From assembly GCA_016713765.1 (NCBI GenBank), contig JADJON010000001.1, forward strand, positions 744,001-808,000: a stretch of DNA of 64,000 bases, read 5' to 3'. The notes beneath the pieces were generated by a model. It saw only the letters and a program-made list of their open reading frames with translations, searched no databases and was not told the DNA's origin. This DNA comes from Bacteroidota bacterium (GTDB taxonomy: Bacteria; Bacteroidota; Bacteroidia; AKYH767-A; 2013-40CM-41-45). Every line of letters begins with the position of its first letter. Positions within the stretch are counted from its first letter, which is position 1. Below, one piece after another: positions 29,183-37,098 of this stretch. Made by a program: the position numbers and the translations under genes.

Positions 29183-29740
29183 TCAGGCCGGCTCGACCAG
29201 GAACAAAGGCTGATCGTATTCGACCGGCGAAGCGTTGTCGACCAGCACCTTCACGATGCGGCCCGACACTTCAGCCTCGATCTCGTTGAACAACTTCATG
29301 GCCTCGATGATGCAGATGACCTTGCCGGCCTTGACCTCGTCGCCTACGTTCACGAACGCAGGCTTATCGGGTGAGGAGGAACGGTAGAAGGTGCCGATCA
29401 TCGGCGATTTGATCGTTACGTAATTTGATTCGTCGGAGGCCTTGGGTGCTTCCGGCGCTTTGGGCGTTGCCGGCGCAGGTGCGGCGGCCGGCGCGGCGGC
29501 GGGAACTGCCGCGATGTGCGGAACCGGTGCCGGCGCCATGTGCTGTACCGGAATGGAAACAGCCGGACCGTGAGATGTTTTGATAATGAGCTTGAAGTCT
29601 TTCTGCTCAAGGCTCACTTCGCTGACCCCGCTTTTCTGTACGAACTGGATCAGGCTCTCGATATCTTTCAGGTTCATATTCAGTTCCTGGCTTTTGGGTG
29701 ATGGTTTGGCCGAAGCGGCCGTGTTTGGCTTCTTTTTCAT
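29183..29740 (-). CDS. accB: Acetyl-CoA carboxylase biotin carboxyl carrier protein
   Basis: 185 residues from the ATG at 29740. The C-terminal biotinyl domain contains [16 protein letters not shown] with Lys149 as biotinylation site. A Pro/Ala-rich flexible linker precedes it ([21 protein letters not shown]). The N-terminal region [23 protein letters not shown] is the usual AccB helix. A later ATG (MNLKDIESL) is possible, but the -7 element at 29797-29804 fits 29740. The frame is open further upstream but would run through the promoter. Confidence 0.95.
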   Translation of the reverse strand: MKKKPNTAASAKPSPKSQELNMNLKDIESLIQFVQKSGVSEVSLEQKDFKLIIKTSHGPAVSIPVQHMAPAPVPHIAAVPAAAPAAAPAPATPKAPEAPKASDESNYVTIKSPMIGTFYRSSSPDKPAFVNVGDEVKAGKVICIIEAMKLFNEIEAEVSGRIVKVLVDNASPVEYDQPLFLVEPA

Positions 29741-29796
29741 TGAAAACGCGGTTTTCCCTACCCCCATAGGGTGCGTGTGGAAAGGGGTGGGAGAAC

Positions 29797-29804
29797 CAAA
29801 AGTA
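29797..29804 (-). promoter_or_regulatory. Bacteroidota -7 element for accB (TACTTTTG)
   Basis: Exact TAnnTTTG match on the minus strand, 57 bases before the accB ATG. The hairpin array begins 68 bases beyond it at 29872. Confidence 0.7.
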
Positions 29805-29871
29805 GAAAAATTCTGGAATAAGGGAAGGGGGGGCGGTAGGCGGTAGACGGTTAGCAGTAGGCAGGCCTCCC

Positions 29872-30032
29872 CACTGCTCACTCACACTGTTTCTCAAACT
29901 CACACTACTCTTTTAAGTGTAAGACTAAGAAACCGTGTGAGTGAGCAGTGTTTGACTGTTCACTCGCACTGTTCCTCAAACTCACACTACTCATTTAAGT
30001 GTAAGACTGAGAAACAAGGCGAGTGAACAGTG
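29872..30032. repeat. Hairpin array 1 (two units)
   Basis: Unit A 29872-29950 and unit B 29956-30032 are separated by TTTGA. Each is an imperfect ~36-bp stem with a short AT-rich loop (CTCTTTTAAG or CTCATTTAAG). Stem bases co-vary: A has GCTCACTCAC paired with GTGAGTGAGC, while B has GTTCACTCGC paired with GCGAGTGAAC. The unit is followed by GAAAAGCTATCC, seen again after array 3 unit G. A heptamer-like GGCGGTA run precedes it at about 29833-29866. Confidence 0.93.
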
Positions 30033-30099
30033 AAAAGCTATCCCCACGCACTGGATGAGCCTTTTTGGGATTATTAATGTCCAGGTGATTGATTTCTAG

Positions 30100-30107
30100 T
30101 ATATTTG
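30100..30107 (+). promoter_or_regulatory. Bacteroidota -7 element (TATATTTG)
   Basis: TAnnTTTG match 55 bases before the ATG at 30162 of the secreted protein gene. No -33 TTG at optimal spacing. Confidence 0.55.
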
Positions 30108-30161
30108 ATTTGAATCGAATTTAATGGATTGTTATATCTTTTATTAGGTAAGCTAAACAGC

Positions 30162-31460
30162 ATGTTTACTCGATCCTACCAACTGTTTGGAACAGCACGC
30201 GTATTTTGCGCCTTCTATTTTTTTTTGGCTCCTTTTGTATGTGAGGCTCAGTGGAGTTTTCAGACTGGTTTTAGCATCTCCACGCCCTATGGAGCTGGTA
30301 ATTTGTCCTACGGTTGCTTCTGTACAGCCGATACAGGGATTTACGCGAACAGGTACTATTTATCGCCCACAAGCGGAACATACACCGAGGATGGCTCCAC
30401 CTTTGACGGGGGCATGAACTGGACGATTATTTCTGCTGGTAATGGAGCCAGTTATGTGAGGGATCTTGCGTGTGAAACCGTCAAAGGGAAGAATGTTGCC
30501 TTTAAGATTGTAAGTGTGCCAACAGGAGCCTATATGGTCAATGCAACAATCAATGGTGGAGTAAGTTGGCTCAGCAGAGGACAACCCCGCCCCTTCGATG
30601 ATTTCATCGGTGTTGATGAGAACAACTACTTCTTGGTGGCAGGAAGGACTGTCAAGCGCTATAATTATTCAGTGGACACGTTTGATGCCTGGACGGTGGA
30701 TTCTTTCCTGACACATGATCCCGAAGTGATCTATTTTACTGACACCCTGCATGGCTACCTTATATCCTCCGACTCCGTAAGTAGTCGAAAACACCTGGTT
30801 TTCAAAACGGACAACGGGGGCCTTGATTGGTCGATGGTGTACTCGGACACCACGAAAGACTTCAATTGCATGGTATTTACTTCGCCATTGTCAGGATACC
30901 TGGCAGGGAAAAACGGACAGATTATCAGAACGCGTGATGGTGGTATGAATTGGCAGGATGTCAGCTTAGGTTTCATTGCGAACATAAAGACCATCGATTT
31001 TTTTAATGACTCGGTTGGAGTAATTGCTGAGAATGGCGGATTTGCAATGACGACAACGAATGGTGGGCTGAGTTGGAATCTGGAAAATACCGGATTCAGT
31101 ACCAGTATTTCAAAAGTCCAGTGTTTCCGTGATTCGATCATTTATGCTAGTACTAATAACATGGTTTACAGAAGAAACTTGAATGCTGTTGGCGTTCCGC
31201 AACTTTATCGAACGGAAAGGGAATTGAACATCTCGCCGAATCCAGTAACGGATCGAATGGTGATAACTACGAGTAAAGTGTTTCAGGACGCTACGCTGAC
31301 CTTTTACAACCTTGCTGGCCAGCCTGTCCGTAAGCTCCCCAACCAGTCGGGTAGGAGTGTATTAGTTCATCGAGACGGTATGCCCAATGGAGCGTACTTC
31401 ATTACCTTATCTAACGAAAATGAGATTATTGCCACCGGGAAAATTATATTGTTAGATTGA
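30162..31460 (+). CDS. T9SS type-A secreted BNR/Ycf48-like repeat protein
   Basis: 432 residues from the ATG at 30162; an ATG at 30129 in the same frame would add eleven residues ahead of the signal. Signal peptide ends about VCEAQW. The body has BNR/Asp-box-like repeats KTDNGGLDWSMVY, RTRDGGMNWQDVS and TTTNGGLSWNLEN, one per blade of a sialidase-like or Ycf48-like propeller. The last ~75 residues (LNISPNPVTDRMVITT ... GAYFITLSNENEIIATGKI) are a type-A CTD. Asp-boxes alone do not imply sialidase activity and the arginine triad is not evident. By eye the gene is clearly AT-richer than accBC and fabH. Confidence 0.85.
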   Translation: MFTRSYQLFGTARVFCAFYFFLAPFVCEAQWSFQTGFSISTPYGAGNLSYGCFCTADTGIYANRYYLSPTSGTYTEDGSTFDGGMNWTIISAGNGASYVRDLACETVKGKNVAFKIVSVPTGAYMVNATINGGVSWLSRGQPRPFDDFIGVDENNYFLVAGRTVKRYNYSVDTFDAWTVDSFLTHDPEVIYFTDTLHGYLISSDSVSSRKHLVFKTDNGGLDWSMVYSDTTKDFNCMVFTSPLSGYLAGKNGQIIRTRDGGMNWQDVSLGFIANIKTIDFFNDSVGVIAENGGFAMTTTNGGLSWNLENTGFSTSISKVQCFRDSIIYASTNNMVYRRNLNAVGVPQLYRTERELNISPNPVTDRMVITTSKVFQDATLTFYNLAGQPVRKLPNQSGRSVLVHRDGMPNGAYFITLSNENEIIATGKIILLD

Positions 31461-31531
31461 TGGTGTAAGATGGCAACGTCATCACCTGTCGTGTTATTTA
31501 CAAAGTGTTTCATGGAAATTTTTACATCAAC

Positions 31532-32137
31532 ATGTCCAAAATAGTTCTTGCATTTCTCTTTTCTGCTTCTATTTTCTTAGCCTGTCGGAAGGATGACCCT
31601 GACAAGTTTTCCAGTATTAATTCAATTGATGCGATCGGTCAGTATGATTTCTATTATCGGGATTTTGTTCCTGATTCGATTTTGCCAATGATTTACCTCG
31701 ATCGGAGTGTGTACGATTTGGACATTGACAAGGACTTGACTCCAGACATAAGATTTGATCTCTATAGTAGCACGACTGTCGTCACCCACCAATCAACAAA
31801 CGTTTATTTGATCAAACTGATAGCCTTGGATAGCCTTCAGTTCGTTTACGAAGATGACGGATGCGACTTCCGGTGTTCGGGAGGGCTGGATTTGTCGACA
31901 CCGATAATGAAAAACGGCGTTGGTCGGGACTATCTTTGGTTGTATCAACAGAATCCTATGTGGGCCTGGTGTCTTTGTTTCGGTCAGCCGGAATATGTTG
32001 GAATCGTATATCAAAAGGAAGGCAAAAAGTACCTCGGTTGGATTCATCTGCATGTAGACTCGCTATTGAACGTCCAGATAGACGATTTCGCGCTGAACGG
32101 CTACGAATGCGATTCCATCCTAACTGGACAACATTAA
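31532..32137 (+). CDS. Hypothetical lipoprotein
   Basis: 201 residues from the ATG at 31532. The start MSKIVLAFLFSASIFLACRKDD is a lipoprotein signal (Cys18); charged residues after the Cys are typical of surface-exposed Bacteroidota lipoproteins. The mature part is beta-rich with paired cysteines (DGCDFRCSGG, WAWCLCFGQPEY) and no family I can name. It starts 71 bases after the previous stop and is probably cotranscribed with it. AT-rich like its neighbour. Confidence 0.75.
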   Translation: MSKIVLAFLFSASIFLACRKDDPDKFSSINSIDAIGQYDFYYRDFVPDSILPMIYLDRSVYDLDIDKDLTPDIRFDLYSSTTVVTHQSTNVYLIKLIALDSLQFVYEDDGCDFRCSGGLDLSTPIMKNGVGRDYLWLYQQNPMWAWCLCFGQPEYVGIVYQKEGKKYLGWIHLHVDSLLNVQIDDFALNGYECDSILTGQH

Positions 32138-32186
32138 GTTTTTCGGCAAATGGATGATGCTCTTGAGGTAAGGGAAGGGTGTTTGA

Positions 32187-32522
32187 CTCCTCACTCGCAC
32201 TGTTCCTCAAACTCACACTACTCATTTAAGTGTAAGAATAAGAAACAGTGCGGGTGAGCAGTGTTTGACTGTTCACTCACACTGTTTCTCAAACTCACAC
32301 TACTCTTTTAAGTGTAAGACTAAGAAACAGTGCGGGTGAGCAGTGTTTGACTGCTCACTCACACTGTTTCTCAAACTCACACTTCTCTTTCTAAGTGGTT
32401 AAAAAGTGTAAGACTAAGAAACAGTGCGGGTGAGCAGTGTTTGACTGTTCACTCGCCCTGTATCTCAAACTCACACTACTTTTTTTAAGTGTAAGACTAA
32501 GAAACAGTGTGAGTGAGCAGTG
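32187..32522. repeat. Hairpin array 2 (four units plus a remnant)
   Basis: Units C 32187-32263, D 32269-32345, E 32351-32439 and F 32445-32522 are head-to-tail, each preceded by TTTGA. E has a longer loop containing CTAAGTGGTTAAAAAG. Right arms mostly read CAGTGCGGGTGAGCAGTG; F ends with the GTGAGTGAGCAG form seen in unit A. After F, ATTATCCACCCGC and a half unit (to about 32560) look like a decayed fifth copy. Confidence 0.93.
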
Positions 32523-32659
32523 GAAGATTATCCACCCGCACCGTTTCTCACACTCGCCCGCCTCATTTCAACTCAGCGTCTGTGGTGGGCTGGCGTTCAG
32601 CCACACTTGTTTTCCTGAAACTTCGGCTGTATGAACTTGCTGCTAAAGTCGTACTTTTG

Positions 32660-32679
32660 ATAGTATCATATGATACTAT
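32660..32679. promoter_or_regulatory. 20-bp perfect palindrome, candidate operator of the fic gene
   Basis: ATAGTATCATATGATACTAT is perfectly self-complementary and lies 7 bases before the proposed TTG start, after TTTTG at 32655-32659 (possible -33). Immediately downstream, TTAGTTTG is one base off the -7 consensus. Such a placement suits a dimeric repressor; the downstream protein carries a C-terminal winged helix. Confidence 0.75.
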
Positions 32680-32686
32680 TATTAGT

Positions 32687-33658
32687 TTGCGACCGCCTTA
32701 CGCCATAACCCCGACGATCCTCCGGCTACTGGCTTCCATTGCGGAGAAGGTCGGGGCGGTGAACGCCCGATACCTGGTCCGGCAGAATCCCATTTTGCGA
32801 AAACGTAACCGGATCAGGACCATCCAGGCATCCTTGCAGATCGAGGGTAACACACTGTCCGAAGAGCAGGTGACGGCGATTCTGGAGAAGAAAAGGGTCA
32901 TGGGCCCGGCTTCGGACATCCGGGAGGTCATGAATGCGATGAAGTTGTATGATTCGCTGAAATCGTTGCGTTGCCATTCCGAACGGGATTTCCGCCGTGC
33001 CCACGCGTTACTGATGGACGGTCTATCCGAAGAGGTAGGAAACTACAGAAGCCGCGGGGTCGGGATCGTGAAAGGCCGGCAGGTGAAGCATCTTGCGCCT
33101 CCCGCATCCCGGGTCAGCTTGCTGATGAAGGACCTTTTCGCATACCTGAAGCATGATCCATCGCCGGTGTTCATCAAGAGTTGTGTGTTTCACTATGAGT
33201 TGGAGTTCATTCATCCTTTCCTGGACGGAAACGGTCGTATGGGACGCTGTTGGCAGACAGCGATCCTGATGAGCGAATATCCGGTCTTCGAATTCCTGCC
33301 TTTCGAGACATTGATCGCGAAGCAGCAGGCGCGCTACTACCAGGCCCTGGCAGCATCCGATAAACAGGGTGCATCCACGCCATTCATTGAATTCATGTTG
33401 CTGATCATCGATGAAGCCTTGGCAGAATTGCTGGCCACCGAACAGGAAAAACTCAGCGGTTCCGAGCGGTTGTCGATCTTCCTCGAGTCAGTCACCAAGG
33501 AGTTTGCCCGGCAGGATTACCGAAAACACTTCCCCGACCTCTCAACGGCCACCGCCAGCCGCGACCTCCGGCAAGGCGTGGAACAAGGACTCCTTCGCAA
33601 ACGCGGTGATAAGAAGTTGACGGTTTACAGGAAAGTTGGAAAGGGTAAAAAAACGTGA
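32687..33658 (+). CDS. Fic-domain AMPylase-type protein with C-terminal winged helix
   Basis: 323 residues from a TTG at 32687 that begins the family-typical RPPYAITPTILRLLASI. The frame is open to 32513, but that part runs through hairpin unit F and the palindrome, so it is not coding. If the TTAGTTTG is the true -7, the start would have to lie further down; no better codon is visible. The N-terminal inhibitory helix has SLQIEGN (class II, Glu53), and the Fic core is HPFLDGNGRMGR with catalytic His176. The C-terminal ~65 residues (LSTATASRDLRQGVEQGLLRKRG, in two parts) form a winged helix. Fic proteins transfer AMP or other nucleotides to proteins; targets are unknown. Probably autoregulated. 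Confidence 0.9.
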   Translation: MRPPYAITPTILRLLASIAEKVGAVNARYLVRQNPILRKRNRIRTIQASLQIEGNTLSEEQVTAILEKKRVMGPASDIREVMNAMKLYDSLKSLRCHSERDFRRAHALLMDGLSEEVGNYRSRGVGIVKGRQVKHLAPPASRVSLLMKDLFAYLKHDPSPVFIKSCVFHYELEFIHPFLDGNGRMGRCWQTAILMSEYPVFEFLPFETLIAKQQARYYQALAASDKQGASTPFIEFMLLIIDEALAELLATEQEKLSGSERLSIFLESVTKEFARQDYRKHFPDLSTATASRDLRQGVEQGLLRKRGDKKLTVYRKVGKGKKT

Positions 33659-33674
33659 GGGGGGGGATGTTTGA

Positions 33675-34036
33675 CTGTTCACTCACACTGTTTCTCACAC
33701 TCACACTACTCTTTTAAGTGTGAGTCTAAGAAACAGTGCAAGTGAGCAGTGAAAAGCTATCCACCCACACTGTTTCTCACACTCACACTTCTCTTTCTAA
33801 GTGGTTAAAAAGTGTAAGACTAAGAAACAGTGCGGGTGAGCAGTGTTTGACTGTTCACTCGCCCTGTTTCTCACACTCACACTTCTCTTTCTAAGTGGTT
33901 AAAAAGTGTAAGACTAAGAAACAGTGCGGGTGAGCAGTGTTTGACTGCTCACTCACACTGTTTCTAAAACTCACACTAGATTTTCTTTGTAGGGAGTATT
34001 AAGTGCGAGACTAAGAAACAGTGTGAGTGAGCAGTG
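33675..34036. repeat. Hairpin array 3 (four units)
   Basis: Units G 33675-33751, H 33761-33845, I 33851-33939 and J 33945-34036. G, I and J follow TTTGA; H follows AAAAGCTAT. H and I have the long CTAAGTGGTTAAAAAG loop, J a unique loop with TTTGTAGGGAGTATTAAG. J ends 7 bases before the fabH stop codon, so the array marks the exact right edge of the islet. Confidence 0.93.
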
Positions 34037-34042
34037 AAAAAG

Positions 34043-35047
34043 TCACAACCTCCCCGCTTCCAGCCGCCACTTCACCCACACCGACCCCCAGGTAAAGCCG
34101 CCGCCGAACGCGGCGAGGATGAGGTTGTCGCCTTTGTGGAGTTGCTTCTCGTAGTCCCACAGGCAAAGCGGAATGGTTCCGCTGGTAGTGTTGCCGTAGC
34201 GCTCGATGTTGAGCATCACCTTTTCCGGACCCACGCCCATGCGCCGGGCGGTCGCGTCGATGATGCGCTTGTTGGCCTGGTGTGGAACCAGCCAGGCGAC
34301 GTCATCGGCACCCAGTTTGTTCTTTTCCATGATCTCGGCAGACACGTCGGCCATGTTGGTCACGGCGAATTTGAAGACGGGCTGTCCGTCCTGGAACACA
34401 TAGTGTTCGCCCGCGTCCACCGTCTTGTGCGAGGCGGGCTTCACCGAGCCGCCGGCTTTCTGGTGCAGGTACACCCGGCCGGAACCGTCGCTGCGCAGGA
34501 TGGAGTCGCGGATGCCGTAGCCCTCTGTGTCGGGCTCCAGCAGCACCGCACCGGCTCCGTCACCGAAGATCACACAGGTGGCGCGGTCGGTGTAGTCGAT
34601 GATACTCGACATCTTGTCGGCACCGACCACGACTACTTTTTTATACTGCCCCGACTCGATGAACTTCGAACCGGTGACCAGCGCGTAAATGAAACCCGAA
34701 CAGGCGGCGCTGATGTCGTAGCCGAAGGCGTTCTTCGCGCCGAGTTTGTCGCAAATGATGTTGGCCGTAGCCGGGAACTGGTGATCAGGAGTGGTGGTGG
34801 CGCAGATGAGCAACTCGATGTCCTCGGCCTGGATGCCGCGCTTGCGCAGCATATCTTGTACAGCCGGTACGGCGAGGTCGCTCGTGCCCAGGCCTTCGCC
34901 TTTCAGGATCCGGCGCTCCTTGATGCCGGTGCGGGACGTGATCCACTCGTCGGTGGTGTCGACCATCTTTTCGAGCTCGGCATTCGTGAGTACATATTCC
35001 GGAACATATCCGCCAATGGCGGTGATTGCGGCAGTGACCTTGGACAT
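34043..35047 (-). CDS. fabH: 3-oxoacyl-ACP synthase III
   Basis: 334 residues. The active-site cysteine is Cys116 in [11 protein letters not shown], with the His and Asn of the triad in VPHQANKRI and a later ERYGNTTSG segment. [12 protein letters not shown] near residue 40 is the CoA-binding signature of KAS III. It condenses acetyl-CoA (or a branched primer) with malonyl-ACP to start fatty acid synthesis. In most Bacteroidota fabH is followed by efp, accB and accC on the same strand; here accB is the next gene on that strand, but 4.3 kb away. Confidence 0.96.
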   Translation of the reverse strand: MSKVTAAITAIGGYVPEYVLTNAELEKMVDTTDEWITSRTGIKERRILKGEGLGTSDLAVPAVQDMLRKRGIQAEDIELLICATTTPDHQFPATANIICDKLGAKNAFGYDISAACSGFIYALVTGSKFIESGQYKKVVVVGADKMSSIIDYTDRATCVIFGDGAGAVLLEPDTEGYGIRDSILRSDGSGRVYLHQKAGGSVKPASHKTVDAGEHYVFQDGQPVFKFAVTNMADVSAEIMEKNKLGADDVAWLVPHQANKRIIDATARRMGVGPEKVMLNIERYGNTTSGTIPLCLWDYEKQLHKGDNLILAAFGGGFTWGSVWVKWRLEAGRL

Positions 35048-35067
35048 GGGAGGGTGCGTGGGGAGGC

Positions 35068-35097
35068 CAAAGGTAAGAATCCCCGGTTTTGTTCAAA
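35068..35097 (-). promoter_or_regulatory. fabH promoter (-33 TTTG, -7 TACCTTTG)
   Basis: On the minus strand TTTG at 35094-35097, 18 bases, then TACCTTTG at 35068-35075, a near-ideal Bacteroidota promoter 21 bases before the fabH ATG. Confidence 0.8.
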
Positions 35098-35121
35098 TGA
35101 ATCGCGCCTGTACTTCCGTGC

Positions 35122-35937
35122 TTAACCTGCCAAAGAATCGGGGATGGCAGCAGCAGGGCTTGGCGCACGTTTGAACCACTCCGGATAGCGTTCGCGCAGT
35201 GGTGCATCGATCACCGCGTACACCCGTTGCTTGAGCGTATCCAGATCGGCTTCCGTCATGCCTTTCGTTTCGATCGGCTCGTGCAGGATGACGTGTGCGA
35301 TTCCCGGGTGACCAATCCGACGGTAGTAGTCATCCGGCAATAGCACCCAGTTGTTGACGAAGGTGATGGGAACGATCGGTACCTGCTTTTCGATAGCTAG
35401 CCGGAACGGGCCGTTCTTGTAACGACCCATGACGGGGCCGTTGTGGTGGATCGTTCCTTCCGGGAAGAGCGCGATGCTGACACCTTTGTCGAGCTCGGAA
35501 CCTGCGCGTAAAAAGGCGCGGTGCGAGTCGATGCGGCTCTTTCGATTCACCGGGATGTTCATCCGACGGAAGAAACGCCTGAACAGAGGCACCTTCTTCA
35601 ACTCGGCTTTACCCATGGTGACGAAATAGGAAGGGATGCTGATGTAGATCAGCATGATGTCGAGGTAAGAGCTGTGGTTCGGACAAAAGATATAGGAGCG
35701 ATTCGGGTCCAGTTGGCTGCGTCGCTCGATCTTGTAAAAGAGCCCCACCGGCCACAGGATAAAATGGGCCCAGATCTTCTTGACCCGGAAAACCAGCGGA
35801 AACCACTTTTTACTGGAAAGCAGGATGGCGAATAAAGGGAAGAAGAGGAAAAATGTGAGAACGGCATTGATGAAATAGAGCGACCGCCACACCCATTGAA
35901 AGGGGTAAAAAATGTATTTCCAGCCGTTTTTCGACAT
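35122..35937 (-). CDS. plsC: 1-acyl-sn-glycerol-3-phosphate acyltransferase
   Basis: 271 residues from the ATG at 35937, placed just after a -7 element at 35959-35966. One or two N-terminal membrane helices (VLTFFLFFPLFAILL) precede the PlsC motifs: block I NHSSYLDIM (NHx4D), block III FPEGTIHHNG and the following PIVPITFVNNW. It acylates lysophosphatidic acid to phosphatidic acid at the inner membrane. It sits between fabH and plsX, all in fatty acid and phospholipid synthesis. Confidence 0.92.
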   Translation of the reverse strand: MSKNGWKYIFYPFQWVWRSLYFINAVLTFFLFFPLFAILLSSKKWFPLVFRVKKIWAHFILWPVGLFYKIERRSQLDPNRSYIFCPNHSSYLDIMLIYISIPSYFVTMGKAELKKVPLFRRFFRRMNIPVNRKSRIDSHRAFLRAGSELDKGVSIALFPEGTIHHNGPVMGRYKNGPFRLAIEKQVPIVPITFVNNWVLLPDDYYRRIGHPGIAHVILHEPIETKGMTEADLDTLKQRVYAVIDAPLRERYPEWFKRAPSPAAAIPDSLAG

Positions 35938-35958
35938 TTCGCCAGCCCGTAGGCAGGG

Positions 35959-35966
35959 CAAAGGTA
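35959..35966 (-). promoter_or_regulatory. Bacteroidota -7 element for plsC (TACCTTTG)
   Basis: Exact consensus match on the minus strand, 22 bases before the ATG at 35937; rules out the in-frame ATG at 35961. Confidence 0.7.
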
Positions 35967-36210
35967 CTCTAAAGGAGGGACGAGGGACGTTTGAAAGGAG
36001 ATACGAGGAACGAGGACGAGGAACGAGGAAGGAAGACTAAGGAAGACTCTTGAAAAAACGAGCCTTTTATCGAAAAAACGGGCATTCTTTGATTATCGAT
36101 AGAAATCAGGGCTGGTTTTAAGGGATCGCAGATAGTAACAAACCTCACTTTCCTCGATCCTCGTACTCGCATCTCACTCCCCCCAGGTGGCGTCGTATCC
36201 GGATTTTCCG

Positions 36211-36218
36211 TACTTTTG
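36211..36218 (+). promoter_or_regulatory. Bacteroidota -7 element for DUF177-rpmF (TACTTTTG)
   Basis: Exact TAnnTTTG, 25 bases before the ATG at 36243. A TTG start at 36216 would fall inside it and is therefore rejected. Confidence 0.7.
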
Positions 36219-36242
36219 TCGCCCTTTGTTGAGTACGTTCCG

Positions 36243-36776
36243 ATGTTGCCGAAGCGGGAATATGTGATTGAGTTCGGAGCCCTTCCAAAGGGTCAACACG
36301 AGTTTGAATTCGAGGTTGACGATTCGTTCTTTCAACAATTCGAAGGCTCCATCATCAGCCGCGGTCACGCGGATGTGCTGGTGGTGCTGGAGCGACAACA
36401 GGACAACCTGCTGCTGCTTGACTTCACGATCGAAGGAACGGTTACCGTTACCTGTGATCGTTGCCTCAATGATCTCGACCTCGACATCGTCAGTTACAAC
36501 GAACTGGTCGTGAAACTCGGCGAACAAGCCGAGGAGCAGTCGGACGATGTGATCGTGATCCCTTCGGGAGAACACAACATCGACATCGCGCAGTTCATCT
36601 ACGAGTACGTCACGCTGGCCATCCCGATGCGCAACGTACACGAGGAAGACGAGTCGGGGAACAGCGGTTGCAACCCGGAGTTGCTGAAACGTCTCGGTGA
36701 TTTGCAAGGTCAACACGACGAGGAACCCGGCACCGATCCCCGCTGGGACAAGTTGAAAGGCATTAACCTGAATTGA
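36243..36776 (+). CDS. DUF177 (YceD) family protein
   Basis: 177 residues from the ATG at 36243. The conserved core VTVTCDRCLNDLDLDI contains the CxxC typical of the family, and a C-terminal acidic segment with DPRWDKLKGINLN ends the protein. DUF177/YceD proteins are encoded next to rpmF in nearly all bacteria and have been tied to 23S rRNA accumulation. The immediate neighbour here is rpmF, 27 bases downstream, followed by plsX, as expected. Confidence 0.93.
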   Translation: MLPKREYVIEFGALPKGQHEFEFEVDDSFFQQFEGSIISRGHADVLVVLERQQDNLLLLDFTIEGTVTVTCDRCLNDLDLDIVSYNELVVKLGEQAEEQSDDVIVIPSGEHNIDIAQFIYEYVTLAIPMRNVHEEDESGNSGCNPELLKRLGDLQGQHDEEPGTDPRWDKLKGINLN

Positions 36777-36803
36777 GTACAACGCATATCATAGTAGAAC
36801 GCC

Positions 36804-36995
36804 ATGCCAAATCCTAAACACAAACATTCGAAGACCCGTCGCGACAAGCGCCGTACGCATTGGAAAGCGGAAGCTCCGACCGTAGCCATCGACCCGACCA
36901 CCGGCCAGCCGCACCTTTTCCACCGTGCACACTGGTACGAAGGCAAGCTCTACTACAAGGGCAAGGTCATCATGGAGCAATCGGCAGCCCTCTGA
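36804..36995 (+). CDS. rpmF: 50S ribosomal protein L32
   Basis: 63 residues. [20 protein letters not shown] is the standard L32 opening, and the C-terminal half ([18 protein letters not shown]) lacks the four zinc cysteines of the C+ form, as in most Bacteroidota. Confidence 0.97.
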   Translation: MPNPKHKHSKTRRDKRRTHWKAEAPTVAIDPTTGQPHLFHRAHWYEGKLYYKGKVIMEQSAAL

Positions 36996-37016
36996 TCCGA
37001 TCACGATTTGACACCA

Positions 37017-37058
37017 AGCAGTTGACAAGTCCGCGCACGACCTGTCAGCTGCTTTTTC
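37017..37058 (+). terminator. Terminator or attenuator between rpmF and plsX
   Basis: Arms AGCAGTTGACAAG and CCTGTCAGCTGCT pair with two wobbles and are followed by TTTTT. It lies before the plsX start, so it may reduce read-through from rpmF into plsX. Confidence 0.65.
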
Positions 37059-37098
37059 ATTCAATGCGTATTTTACTGCTGTCAAACACCACCACGCG

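Noticed and set aside
32513..32686. Extended N-terminus of the Fic protein
   Set aside because: It would translate hairpin unit F and the palindrome; conserved family sequence begins at RPPYAI.
29872..34036. Hairpin arrays as a CRISPR
   Set aside because: Units are adjacent, palindromic, 77-92 bases, and separated by a constant 5-base linker. There are no unique spacers and no cas genes.
34034..35125. A 363-codon plus-strand frame over fabH
   Set aside because: It is antisense to the clearly conserved fabH gene; such long frames arise from GC-rich codon bias.
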